A DNA stretch of 64,000 nt from Meira nashicola (lineage: Eukaryota; Basidiomycota; Exobasidiomycetes; Exobasidiales; Brachybasidiaceae). A program made the position numbers and the translations under genes. Under the pieces are notes generated by a model. That model saw only the letters and a list, made by a program, of their open reading frames with translations. It did not search any database and was not told the origin of the DNA. The stretch spans positions 1,364,001 to 1,428,000 of the forward strand of contig BCJU01000004.1 in assembly GCA_001600355.1 (NCBI GenBank). Direction: 5' to 3'. Position 1 is the stretch's first letter. Each line of letters begins with the position of its first letter. Shown here in pieces: positions 55,808-64,000 of this stretch.

Positions 55808-58396
55808 TTAAGGATTAAATTCTTCCAATGCATATTGTCCAACGGCCAAATTGTTTGCATACGTTTGTTGTCTTCGTGTGAGTTGACGTTGACCAGATCT
55901 CGATAAAGAACCTGCACCAATTTGTTGAGCAATATTGGCTTGCGAACTTGTTTTGCCTTGTTTTCCTCGTGAAGAATCTGGACCTTTTGTTCGGTAAAGG
56001 CCATTGGTAAATCTTTCTGATCGTTTTAATTCTTCCAAATCATCTAATTCTTCTAATCCTTGAAGAGCAGCAAGTTCAGCTGTTAGTTCGGCAGTTTGAT
56101 TCTCTGCTTCACGTAAACGATCATCGTTCAATTTGGCAAATGCTGCTAAAGGACCGCGTAACAAATTCAATACGTTTGTTTTGGAAAGATGCGTTTCAAC
56201 ATGTGTCGATAATTGCTGAACAGCTGATTGAAGTGAAGGAGTAACAAGCATTAATGGAAAGAAAGTGTCCAATACTTCCGTTGAGAATGCTAATACTTGC
56301 AATAAGCTTGGCTTCTGGACTTCTTCTTGTGATGATTGATCTTTCAATAATGCATCTCCTTCCGCAAAGGCAAGCCAATCATTCAAAATGTTCAAAATTG
56401 CTTCTACACACTTTTCATCTAATCGATCTTTCATACTTTTGCGTAATTCAGCAGACGAAAATTGATTTTTTGAAACGAAGGTGAGAATCGTTGGCAATCT
56501 TTTTGTTGATGTATTTTCTTCATAAGTAGCACGACGAATCGTTCTTACCACATCATCTTCGCTTATATCCTTGACTGTCTCCAATGTTTTATATACTGCA
56601 TCCCAATCACCTACCGAGCTCAAAGCAGTTACAAGTGTACGCGGTTCAAGGCTTACACCATGAACGACCTTTTGATCGAGTAGATGATGAACAACTGCTT
56701 TTGGATAAGGCTTGCTAGTAACCGTCTCCGATTCATTTGCAACGTCGGACAAAGGTAGCGCAATATTCAAAAGTTCAGAAACAAAAGATTGGGAAAGAGG
56801 ATCATTACGATGCGATTTGAGCCAATCTTTGAAAATCTTTTCCATACTTTTTGCGTTTGATGTACTTTTATCCTCAGAATTGGAAATCACATTTAGCTCT
56901 TTGATCAATTCTTCGTGACTTTTTGTTCCTTCGACTTCTTTTGTTTCTCCTTTACCTTGTCTTCCTTGACCTTCTGACTTTAACGTGATCCATTTACGTG
57001 TTAGATGGCGTGAAGCCAATGCCCATCTAAGATGACCACCTTCACCCGTTTGATAGGAAGTGCTCCAAATGTGAACAAGTGGTTTGGTTTGCTTTAAGGA
57101 CTTGGGGATAGTAAAAGTGATTGCAGAAGCAATCTTTGTCATATTCAAGGGTTGCATGAAAATTTGTGCATGATCTTCAGGCGCTTTCCATGATTGCTCT
57201 GCCAATACACAATCCAATTCAGTGTCCACTAATAGAGTGTTAAGCATTGATCGCCCTGTAGCTAAACTTGTTGAAAAGGTGATTAATGCAGTTGACAATG
57301 ATGTTCGTAGAATTGCAGCGTTTGAAGATGAAGTGATCCCAGAAACGGTAAAGGAGTTGATGTTTTCTATTCTTGGTGATCCATCTTGTGAAGATTGCAA
57401 TGTTGCGCTAATCAATCTGCCATTCTCTGTGATCATGGATAAAGCACCACTTGATCGTACTGAAGCATTGGAAATAACTTCATCCTTATCTAATGGTATA
57501 TCTGCTTGACCAAGCTTTCGTATCCGCGAATCAATTGTTGAACCTTCCACTCCTACAGCGAAGTATTCCACTCTAACAACATTTTCTACCTCTTCGTTCA
57601 AATTTCCTGCTTCTGCAGCGTCGATCACTTCTATTGCGCTCTTTCTTGGTTTTCTTTTGGGTTTGCTACTAGCTTCTCTTGCTGCTGTCAAAAGCACAAT
57701 CAAGGCTTGCGCTGGTGTTTTACCGGTCGAACTTCCAGCTAAATATGTGATTTCTGTACGTTCAAAAACATCTACAAAAAGGGTTGGTCGATTAGCCAGA
57801 ACTTTTTCATAGTGAGTTGATTTGTTTGTGAACTTTGGCTCGCTGAAAGATTGGAATTCAATAATGGAAAAATGTCCATCTTGATGACGTGCTAGAAGTT
57901 CAGATGTTGAGAGAGGATGAAGAGAAATGATATCGTCATCGATTTGACAATTGTATGTTTTTAGAATTGGAGCAGTTGATGGTCCTTGATCTTCTTCTAT
58001 CCAAGCATGCAACTCCGCCCAATTATCTGAAGATCGACTTTTCAAAACCACAAAACTTGCTAAAAACTTGTTATCTTGCAGTACAAGTGGTGGTGAGATT
58101 GGTCGTAATGAAGAGGAAAAAGATGCTGAAGATACTGTTGTTTGCGTATTCGCATCCAAGACAACAACGCCCGTAGAAGGTGAAACATAAGCTATCAAAT
58201 ATTTTGAACGTTTTCGAACATCTTTTGCTGAGAATCGATATACTTCTCCAAGTGCAAAGATATCATGACAACTGGTGGACTGCGTTGGAATGACTTGTAA
58301 AGTACAATTTGAAGAAGTTGCAAGTCCCGAAAGTGATGTTGCGGCAACCTGAATGGGCTCAGCCAACACAGGTGCTGTGGGAACTAGTGCAGGCAT
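55808..58396 (-). CDS. UTP8: Probable U3 snoRNP/t-UTP protein Utp8 (NOL11-like)
   Basis: This encodes 862 aa. The N-terminal half (about 30-450) reads as a beta-propeller of irregular repeats (YLIAYVSPSTGVVVLDA, FLASFVVLKSRS, SELLARHQDGHFSIIEF), without classic WD motifs. The C-terminal half is helical: AVVHHLLDQKVV, LVTALSSVGDWDAVYKTLE, VRTIRRA, then a coiled coil (AENQTAELTAELAALQGLEEL), ending in basic sequence and VGQYALEEFNP. This order (MPxL start, propeller, helical array, short tail ending YALEEF) fits Utp8, or animal NOL11. Utp8 is one of the t-UTP proteins that load onto pre-rRNA early in 40S assembly in the nucleolus. I recognise the architecture, not strong sequence identity; another propeller plus helical scaffold is possible. 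Confidence 0.5.
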   Translation of the reverse strand: MPALVPTAPVLAEPIQVAATSLSGLATSSNCTLQVIPTQSTSCHDIFALGEVYRFSAKDVRKRSKYLIAYVSPSTGVVVLDANTQTTVSSASFSSSLRPISPPLVLQDNKFLASFVVLKSRSSDNWAELHAWIEEDQGPSTAPILKTYNCQIDDDIISLHPLSTSELLARHQDGHFSIIEFQSFSEPKFTNKSTHYEKVLANRPTLFVDVFERTEITYLAGSSTGKTPAQALIVLLTAAREASSKPKRKPRKSAIEVIDAAEAGNLNEEVENVVRVEYFAVGVEGSTIDSRIRKLGQADIPLDKDEVISNASVRSSGALSMITENGRLISATLQSSQDGSPRIENINSFTVSGITSSSNAAILRTSLSTALITFSTSLATGRSMLNTLLVDTELDCVLAEQSWKAPEDHAQIFMQPLNMTKIASAITFTIPKSLKQTKPLVHIWSTSYQTGEGGHLRWALASRHLTRKWITLKSEGQGRQGKGETKEVEGTKSHEELIKELNVISNSEDKSTSNAKSMEKIFKDWLKSHRNDPLSQSFVSELLNIALPLSDVANESETVTSKPYPKAVVHHLLDQKVVHGVSLEPRTLVTALSSVGDWDAVYKTLETVKDISEDDVVRTIRRATYEENTSTKRLPTILTFVSKNQFSSAELRKSMKDRLDEKCVEAILNILNDWLAFAEGDALLKDQSSQEEVQKPSLLQVLAFSTEVLDTFFPLMLVTPSLQSAVQQLSTHVETHLSKTNVLNLLRGPLAAFAKLNDDRLREAENQTAELTAELAALQGLEELDDLEELKRSERFTNGLYRTKGPDSSRGKQGKTSSQANIAQQIGAGSLSRSGQRQLTRRQQTYANNLAVGQYALEEFNP

Positions 58397-58710
58397 CTTC
58401 CAATCTGCGCTTTCGATGATGGTTGTGAAGGTATTTTACTGCGTATCGGTTTAACTTAACATGCAATAAGCCTTAACACAGAAATATGCAAAGCTCTACC
58501 AAATTTTTTCAAGAAGAACTTAAAATACAAAAAGTGTAAAAAAATATCCGCTTAAGTAATCATCCAAATTAGGCTTTACATCAGTCTAAACTTTTACGCT
58601 GCAGCTTTTGCGCGAAAAATTTTGAAAATAGCGCCGGCGCTTTGCATGCATTTTTTTATTGCATTGAATCTTCGTTTCATTGCTACCAAACCATCGATCA
58701 TTGGAAAAAA
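58397..58710. promoter_or_regulatory. Divergent promoter UTP8-like / CGR1
   Basis: 314 nt shared by two probable ribosome-biogenesis genes. It contains a GCGCCGGCGC palindrome (58631-58640) immediately followed by TGCATGCA (58643-58650), about 60-80 nt before the CGR1 ATG. A minus-strand frame here (58586-58978) is a shadow. Confidence 0.5.
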
Positions 58711-59257
58711 ATGTCGTGAGTAGGATGATAATTCCTACATAGTTGTGTACAGAATTACTGATTAAAAGTCTTTCTATCCATGTGCAGGCCTGAAGTTGCA
58801 TCGAGTAGTAAAGACGGCATACCAGCCGCAAGTGATTCAGCTGTTTCGGAAGCTGCTTTGTTATCGGCCCCAAAACGTACAAAGTTAATTTCTCGTCCTC
58901 ATAGAGCTCCAGCATTATCCAATACGGCAGGTGTTGTTCGTCCAACAAAATGGTCAAAACGTGAAGAAGAAAGAGCAAAACAAGATTCTATTAAACAAAA
59001 AGAACGTGAAATGCGTCAAGCAAAAGAAGATCAAGCAACACAAAAACGTGAACAAATTCTTGAACGTAAACGGAAAAAGGAAGAAAAGGAACGATTAGAT
59101 GCAATGGCTGCAAAGGTAAGTCGACAAAAAAGAACTTTATGTGGGTGTATCAAAATACTGATCATTTGTACTTTTATGCATTCTGATCTAGATGAGTCGC
59201 AAAAAGCTGGATCGCAAACGCAGACGGATGGGATTGACGAAAAAGGTGTCACATTGA
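58711..59257 (+). CDS. CGR1: rRNA-processing protein Cgr1, three exons
   Basis: Exons are 58711-58715 (only ATGTC), 58788-59115 and 59192-59257, with GT..AG introns of 72 and 76 nt; the frame closes at TGA and gives 132 aa (yeast Cgr1 120). The N-terminus starts MSPEVASSSKD. The conserved Cgr1 core follows: a basic VRPTKWSKREEERAKQDS, then a long charged helix (KEREMRQAKEDQATQKREQI, LERKRKKEEKERLDAMAAKM) and the C-terminal RKKLDRKRRRMGLTKK. Cgr1 is a nucleolar protein needed for 60S subunit biogenesis. The first coding exon of five nucleotides is easily missed, and taking the first ATG at 58780 in the other annotation frame would give a wrong N-terminus. It is divergent from a UTP8-like gene, another ribosome-biogenesis factor. 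Confidence 0.9.
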
Positions 59258-59657
59258 TGCCTGGTTTCCCAAATTGTATATTATCTCGCAATCAAGATCG
59301 ATTTATACCAAAATTCCACAAAAATGATATGAAAAATATTCCACATTTATTATGAGCTATGAAATACAAAAAGGTAACGCAAAAAAGGTAGGTAAAGTCC
59401 CCAAAAAAGTATGACTAACCAATGAGGAAAGATACCCTTGCGCACCCGTCCAAGGACGGCCAAAAATGATGAGAGATAATAATACAAAGAGAAAAAGCGG
59501 AATCAGAGATGGAGCCAGAGATTATAACGATTCGAATTTTAAATGGACCGGCCGGAAGGGTGATTCGAGAAGTAGAACGCTTTGATGTGCTTGTTGTGCT
59601 GGGCCGAGAAACGAAAGATACAGATAAGAGAAAGTAGAGAAACAGTCAATTGTACAG
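59258..59657. other. Convergent region after CGR1
   Basis: 400 nt between CGR1 and a minus-strand gene. No repeats. Short frames on both strands here are shadows of the neighbouring gene's end. Confidence 0.4.
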
Positions 59658-60398
59658 TTAGGGAGAATAGGAAAGAGAATTGCCGATCGGGGCACTTTCC
59701 ACTTTGCTGTAGGAACCACAATCAGCACAAGATGCCCATAATTCTGACGAAATTCCGGGCTCACTGCGAACGTGCAATTGTGGGATGGATCTGCAATGAC
59801 TTCCATGCTTTGGTGCAACATCTTCCATGCCGTCAACTTGCATTCCATTGGCGTCTTGACTGCCAACAGATGGTGGTTCCATGTGCATCCCCAAAAGTCC
59901 TGGTGTTCTGGGACGATTGTCGTCAGTGGGATAAAAGTTGAAATCAGGATATTCTGCCTCTGATTCACGTCTCATTCCTTTAGTAAAGTACGATTCAGCA
60001 GAACTGAAATCGATTGGAGTCGAAGGACCTCCGAAATCAGAGAAAGATGATGTTGGTGAGTGACTTGGCCTGGACGAAGTTCCTGCATCATATTGCATAT
60101 AATTTGATGCATCAATGTATCCTAAATTCGTCAAAAGTCTCATATTCAAATCAGACGGAAGCGGGTGAAATTGTGCTTGTTCATCACCGCCATTGTTTCT
60201 TGACATGCTTGCAAATTTGCGAAGACCCTTGAATGCTGATTGACGCTCAAAGTCGTCATTTTGATGGTCATCTTCTGTCTCATCCATATCCTTGCGTTTT
60301 CGATTGAGATCGTTTGTGAATGGCATGGTTGAATTGGCTTGCATCTCGGATGCAGCCATTTGGGCGGATGGGAAGCCACCGTTGAAAGAGAAAGTCAT
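59658..60398 (-). CDS. Protein of unknown function with C-terminal Cys motif
   Basis: This encodes 246 aa. Mostly polar and disordered: a basic cluster (NRKRKDMDETEDD) that could be a nuclear signal, an acidic patch, a Ser/Pro region, and RRESEAEYPDFNFYP. The final about 45 residues look conserved and folded (HCRSIPQLHVRS, SSELWASCADCGSY), with three Cys in a CxxC-like arrangement after a lone HC. This could be a small zinc-binding element. No family recognised. The start is at MTFSFNGGFPSAQ. Possibly a nuclear protein. Confidence 0.65.
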   Translation of the reverse strand: MTFSFNGGFPSAQMAASEMQANSTMPFTNDLNRKRKDMDETEDDHQNDDFERQSAFKGLRKFASMSRNNGGDEQAQFHPLPSDLNMRLLTNLGYIDASNYMQYDAGTSSRPSHSPTSSFSDFGGPSTPIDFSSAESYFTKGMRRESEAEYPDFNFYPTDDNRPRTPGLLGMHMEPPSVGSQDANGMQVDGMEDVAPKHGSHCRSIPQLHVRSEPGISSELWASCADCGSYSKVESAPIGNSLSYSP

Positions 60399-61429
60399 CT
60401 TGTTGATTGGATTAAGGATGGATTTGTGATGAAATAAATGATAATATTGCTGAAATAAATGAAATGAAGGTGGATGGCAAAATTGTCAAAGTGAGATATG
60501 TTGTTTGCGTGCTGGATGCTTTGCTTCTTGCAATCAATTTAGCTTCTCTGAGCGAGTAAAAGCAAATTTAAATGCAAAGTAGTTGAGATTATTGTTGGAT
60601 GTCAAAATTGTAAATTGTAGAATTGCAAACCTTTGAAGAACAATGAAGTTTTCAATGGTTTTCACGGTAAAGCAAAAAAATTGGAAGTGCAAAAAGGATG
60701 TCGGAAGCGCGTACGCGTGCTTAAAAGTGGTTATTTTTTTTGATTGCAGAAAGATGTGGTTCAGGAAGAAGATTGGAAATACCCCAGATGCGAACTTCAA
60801 AAGACCAAATGCGACGCGTCTTTTAGTCTCTTTAGAGGCAGGAAAAAGGCACCAAACCAGTGGAATACCTGCATTTTATTGCAGTCTAAAAGCCAAATTT
60901 TCCGTGTTTCCAAACGCGGCGCGATTAGACGAAATAATCAGCAGCACACGACCAGTCAATGCCGAATGTTTTCCCATAAGCAATGAACTAGAATATGTGT
61001 GCAGTTTCAAGAAAAGGCATTTGAGGAGAATGTTTCTCTTTCTTCGGCCTTCTACAAGCCGACTTGTCGTTTTCCCCTTGCAGCAAGGGACAGATTTCAG
61101 TAGCGTTCCGTTGGATGGCTCATGCCCGATTTGTTCTGCTCAAATGCGTAATCGGTCGATAATCTAGATTTGTTGCACCTTTTTACTAATTAGAATTCGC
61201 AAAAGGTAGAAGAACAGTCTTGCTCTAAGATGCAACAGATGCTTATCATTAGGCTAAAGTTTAGATTTCGCCACTAAATTTGATTGACATTCGCAATTTG
61301 CGGAGAAAAGACTACAGGTGGCTGTCAAATTGGGTGATCGTCTTGGAATTCTAAATCGAAGGGCAGGTTTACAAAGATTGGGCAACGTTGTTTGACTATT
61401 CACAGGTTCGCTTTCATGATGGCAGTATT
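60399..61429. other. Intergenic region with a long unexplained frame
   Basis: 1031 nt between two minus-strand genes, containing the promoter of the 60398 gene (ACGCGT at 60713-60718). A 174-codon + frame at 60643-61167 has mixed codon use and a random-looking composition (many Cys, Arg, Trp), and no recognised domain. I do not call it a gene. Confidence 0.3.
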
Positions 61430-62534
61430 TTATCTTGCGTTGCGAGGACGACATGACGGAACGGCGTGGCGAAGTCGTGCAGTCCTTAATCGAAGCTGCA
61501 TTCTTTCTTCTGGTGTTTTGTAAACATATTGTTGCCTCTCGTTACGTACTTCTGTCTTCACCAAGTCTTGGGTTTGCGTTTGCTCTTGTGTCTGCTTGCG
61601 AAGCATACGTAATCCAACCTTGCTACGGCGCACGCCGATGAGGACCTGAAGAAAATGAGGGAAGAGCCGGTCAAGTAAATGCTATCGAATCTGATCCATA
61701 TTATGACTCACATCGATACGAGAAAGGAAGTCTTGCAATTCTTCATTCTCGTGGAAAAAGATGCGAATTTTGCGGAAGTTGTACTATTTAAAAAATGATC
61801 TATGTTGGTGAATAAATGCGGTCCTTTCTCAGTGATAACGACCAGAGATTACTCACTTCCGGTCCTCGCAAAGGATTGCGAAAGGAGAGTTCAACTTCAC
61901 GATCCGTATGTTCAATCTCGAACGCAACCTCTCCAGCAGTCATACAGGTAATGTTTCTTTGAATAAAGTCATTGAGCTTGAGTATGTAAGGAGAAGTGAT
62001 CTGAGTCTCTGTGCAATCTTGGTCTTGGCTCTCTCTGATACTTTGACCCCAAACCAATTGCAGCTCTATACGTGCGCTGGGGTGCTCGAGATTGGCAACC
62101 TCTTTTTCCAATTCAATTGTTTCTCTTTCGTAATCATTTAGCTCTCCATAATTCTCCTCCTCATCCTCTCCCATTGCTGGTTCTATCTCCTCATGAACGA
62201 TGAAATCGCCTTCTTTGTATCTTTCCGAACCTACAGAAGGGTTGTACAGCGTTCTTTCACTTTCATAGTCCCGAGTGTATGAATGATTACGCCATTCGTC
62301 AAAACGTCTTACGACCAGAAAGACTTTGTCACGATGATGAACGTAAGACGAAGCAAGTTTGCGGTACTTCTCCCAATCCTCTTTTGTCAATAATGTCTTT
62401 GGATGCTTGAGAATGGCAATCTCATGCACCATAAAAGTGACTTCTTCAATCTTTGTGACATGGTGCACCATTTTGCACGAAGATGATGGTAAGAATTTTG
62501 GTCTAAAAGTACGCATACATTCTGCTTCTCTCAT
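61430..62534 (-). CDS. Unknown three-exon gene
   Basis: Exons are 61857-62534, 61712-61783 and 61430-61645; introns are 73 nt (61784-61856) and 66 nt (61646-61711), both GTGAGT donors and phase 0, giving 321 aa. The first exon has charged, helical sequence (EDWEKYRKLASSYVHHRDKVF, VVRRFDEWRNHSYTRDYES), an acidic EDEEENYGELNDYERE stretch, and a beta-type segment with FEIEHTDREVELSFRNP. The middle exon encodes YNFRKIRIFFHENEELQDFL. The last encodes VLIGVRRSKVGLRMLRKQ and a basic end. Both junctions restore continuous, protein-like sequence, so the splicing is well supported. No family recognised. The small middle exon would be missed by ORF-only annotation. Confidence 0.72.
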
Positions 62535-62610
62535 CTGTTTATGAGAAGTTTAAAATATTACGCCAAAAACACAATAATTAAATTTTCATATATATGCAGT
62601 ACATCTCCCT
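62535..62610. other. Short gap between UXS1 and the unknown gene
   Basis: 76 nt between the UXS1 stop and the unknown gene's ATG, both on the minus strand. It is AT-rich (ATATATATGCAG). The promoter of the downstream gene must overlap the UXS1 3' end or its own coding exon, or lie within this gap. Confidence 0.4.
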
Positions 62611-64000
62611 TTATAATTGTCCGGTCTTGATCTGTTGTATATAGTACAATGCCATTTCCTTGATTCCGTCCTTCAATTCCCACTTCGGTTCCCAATTCAA
62701 AAGATTCTTTGCTCTTTCGATGTCCGGTCGTCTCTGTCTTGGATCATCTACAGGCATGGGCAAATATTGTACCCTTTCTTCAGCTTCTAAGATGGGTAAA
62801 TGCTGCAATGCAGATTCCCCAGCTTGCTTTAACGAATCTACTACTTCAAATATTACATCGACCAATTGTCTAATCGTGAATTCTTTTGAATTACCGAGAT
62901 TGACGGGTAAATGCACATCAGCCATCTTTCCGTGTGCCGGGTCAACGATACGCTCAACCTTTTGATCATCCTTTATGTTCATCAAAGCAATCATACCGTC
63001 AATCAAATCATGAATGAAGCAGAATGATCGAGTTTGACTGCCATCACCATAGACAGTAAGCGGCTGCCCTTTTAGAGCTTGAATCAAGAAATTGCTCATG
63101 ACCCTTCCATCGAAAGGATTAATGCGTGGTCCGTATGTGTTGAAGATTCGTGCTACGCGCACATCAACGCTATCCTGATAATGGTAACCATACGTCAATG
63201 TCTCAGCCACTCTTTTGCCTTCATCATAACAGGCTCGAGGTCCAGTCTGGTTCACATTACCGTTGTATGTCTCTTTTTGCGGCGAAACATCGGGATCCCC
63301 ATATACCTCTGAAGTGGAAGCGAGCAAAAATCGAGCTTTGGTTCGTTTGGCAAGACCCAACATATTACTCGTGCCCATAAAATTTGTCTTGATCGTTTTG
63401 ATTTGATTAGCTTGATAATGTTGTGGTGATGCAGGACAGGCAAGGTGGTAGATTTGATCCACTTCAATCATGATCGGGTTCACAACATCATGACGAACAA
63501 GCTCGAAATTAGGATGACCTATCCAATGGCTCACATTTAATTTTTGACCGGTGAAGAAATTATCCAAAACCAACACATCATGACCCATCATCATCAATCG
63601 ATCTACTAAATGCGATCCAAGAAATCCCGCTCCACCTGTCACCAAGATTCGTTTCCGCACTGCCGGAATTAATTTTCGAACCGCCGGAAAAGGTGTTGTG
63701 GAAATACGTGGATGGACATAAAAAGGAGCGGCGTTTGTGATTTCTGCTGTTAAAATTGCATCTTCATCCAAAAAGCCTGAGGATGGACCCGCTTCAGGAT
63801 GACGATTATGTGCTATACGTCTGCTTTGAGCTGAATCGGGACGTAAAGGTATGCTTGCTGAACTCGGCGAAGAAGATGGACGTGAACTTTTGGATGCTTG
63901 ACGTCTTCTTATTGCTGCCCATTCAGTGTTGATAGAAATCTTACGAGAAATTTGAGTGGATTCTGGTATATACAAAGAAGATGTTCCAACGGATGGCGGA
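62611..64000 (-). CDS. UXS1: UDP-glucuronate decarboxylase (UDP-xylose synthase), 5' truncated by window
   Basis: At least 462 residues are visible; the frame is still open at the window edge with no ATG before it (the apparent start at 63975 is a TTG), so the true start lies outside. After about 110 residues of Ser/Arg-rich N-terminal sequence, the SDR core begins at KRILVTGGAGFLGSHLVDRL (NAD-binding GxxGxxG). The catalytic tyrosine and lysine are in ACYDEGKR, and ASTSEVYGDP and RIFNTYGPR are typical of UXS1. The enzyme converts UDP-glucuronic acid to UDP-xylose, which in basidiomycetes feeds capsule or wall glycans and glycolipids. The extended N-terminus may hold a membrane anchor beyond the edge. 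Confidence 0.93.
   Translation of the reverse strand, partial: PPSVGTSSLYIPESTQISRKISINTEWAAIRRRQASKSSRPSSSPSSASIPLRPDSAQSRRIAHNRHPEAGPSSGFLDEDAILTAEITNAAPFYVHPRISTTPFPAVRKLIPAVRKRILVTGGAGFLGSHLVDRLMMMGHDVLVLDNFFTGQKLNVSHWIGHPNFELVRHDVVNPIMIEVDQIYHLACPASPQHYQANQIKTIKTNFMGTSNMLGLAKRTKARFLLASTSEVYGDPDVSPQKETYNGNVNQTGPRACYDEGKRVAETLTYGYHYQDSVDVRVARIFNTYGPRINPFDGRVMSNFLIQALKGQPLTVYGDGSQTRSFCFIHDLIDGMIALMNIKDDQKVERIVDPAHGKMADVHLPVNLGNSKEFTIRQLVDVIFEVVDSLKQAGESALQHLPILEAEERVQYLPMPVDDPRQRRPDIERAKNLLNWEPKWELKDGIKEMALYYIQQIKTGQL

Noticed and set aside
60643..61167. 174-codon open frame on the + strand in an intergenic region
   Set aside because: Composition (many Cys, Trp, Arg), mixed codon use and lack of any domain or promoter make it look like a chance frame; kept only as a note.

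Overview
This is nuclear DNA from a fungus, most likely a basidiomycete and possibly a smut-type (Ustilaginomycotina) yeast. That placement is an inference. It rests on short introns (about 60-200 nt) with GTAAGT/GTGAGT donors, TATA boxes, ERMES, OST and t-UTP type proteins, a UDP-glucuronate decarboxylase gene, and an AT-leaning sequence in which most long genes have no introns. No transposon, rRNA, tRNA, CRISPR array or bacterial-type operon was seen. I recognise 25 protein-coding genes, two of them cut by the window edges, and almost none overlap.

Layout. 0-11 kb: the end of ELP2 (Elongator), PRP2 (spliceosomal DEAH helicase), RBX1 (cullin-ligase RING subunit, five introns in 100 codons), a GPI-type secreted Lys/Glu/Pro-repeat protein, MDM10 (ERMES), an unknown 511-aa protein, and YHM2 (mitochondrial citrate/oxoglutarate carrier). 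11-20 kb: a Pumilio-family RNA-binding protein, probably with an unannotated 5' exon, then TOP3 read divergently from it. 20-31 kb: a bHLH transcription factor and a 1942-aa GAF hybrid histidine kinase, divergent across a 2.8-kb intergenic region rich in palindromes. 31-39 kb: OST3, cytosolic glutamyl-tRNA synthetase, a His/Pro-rich type II membrane protein, and OLA1. 40-49 kb: a run of unrecognised secreted or anchored proteins, one of which looks like a metallopeptidase that has lost its HExxH site. 49-64 kb: a POM34-like nucleoporin, a 1411-aa DUF1308-LCCL membrane fusion, a probable UTP8, CGR1, two unknown genes, and UXS1 running off the window.

The genes are mostly unlinked housekeeping functions. 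Three themes stand out. One is mitochondrion/ER biology (MDM10, YHM2, OST3). A second is ribosome biogenesis and translation (UTP8-like, CGR1, GluRS, ELP2, OLA1). The third is a patch of lineage-specific secreted proteins. The most unusual items are the DUF1308-LCCL fusion, the POM34-like protein with an FG-type N-terminus, the putative pseudo-peptidase, the upstream ORFs and cell-cycle boxes at TOP3, and families of exact palindromes (TGCATGCA, TACATATGTA, GCGCTGCGC) that recur almost only between genes.
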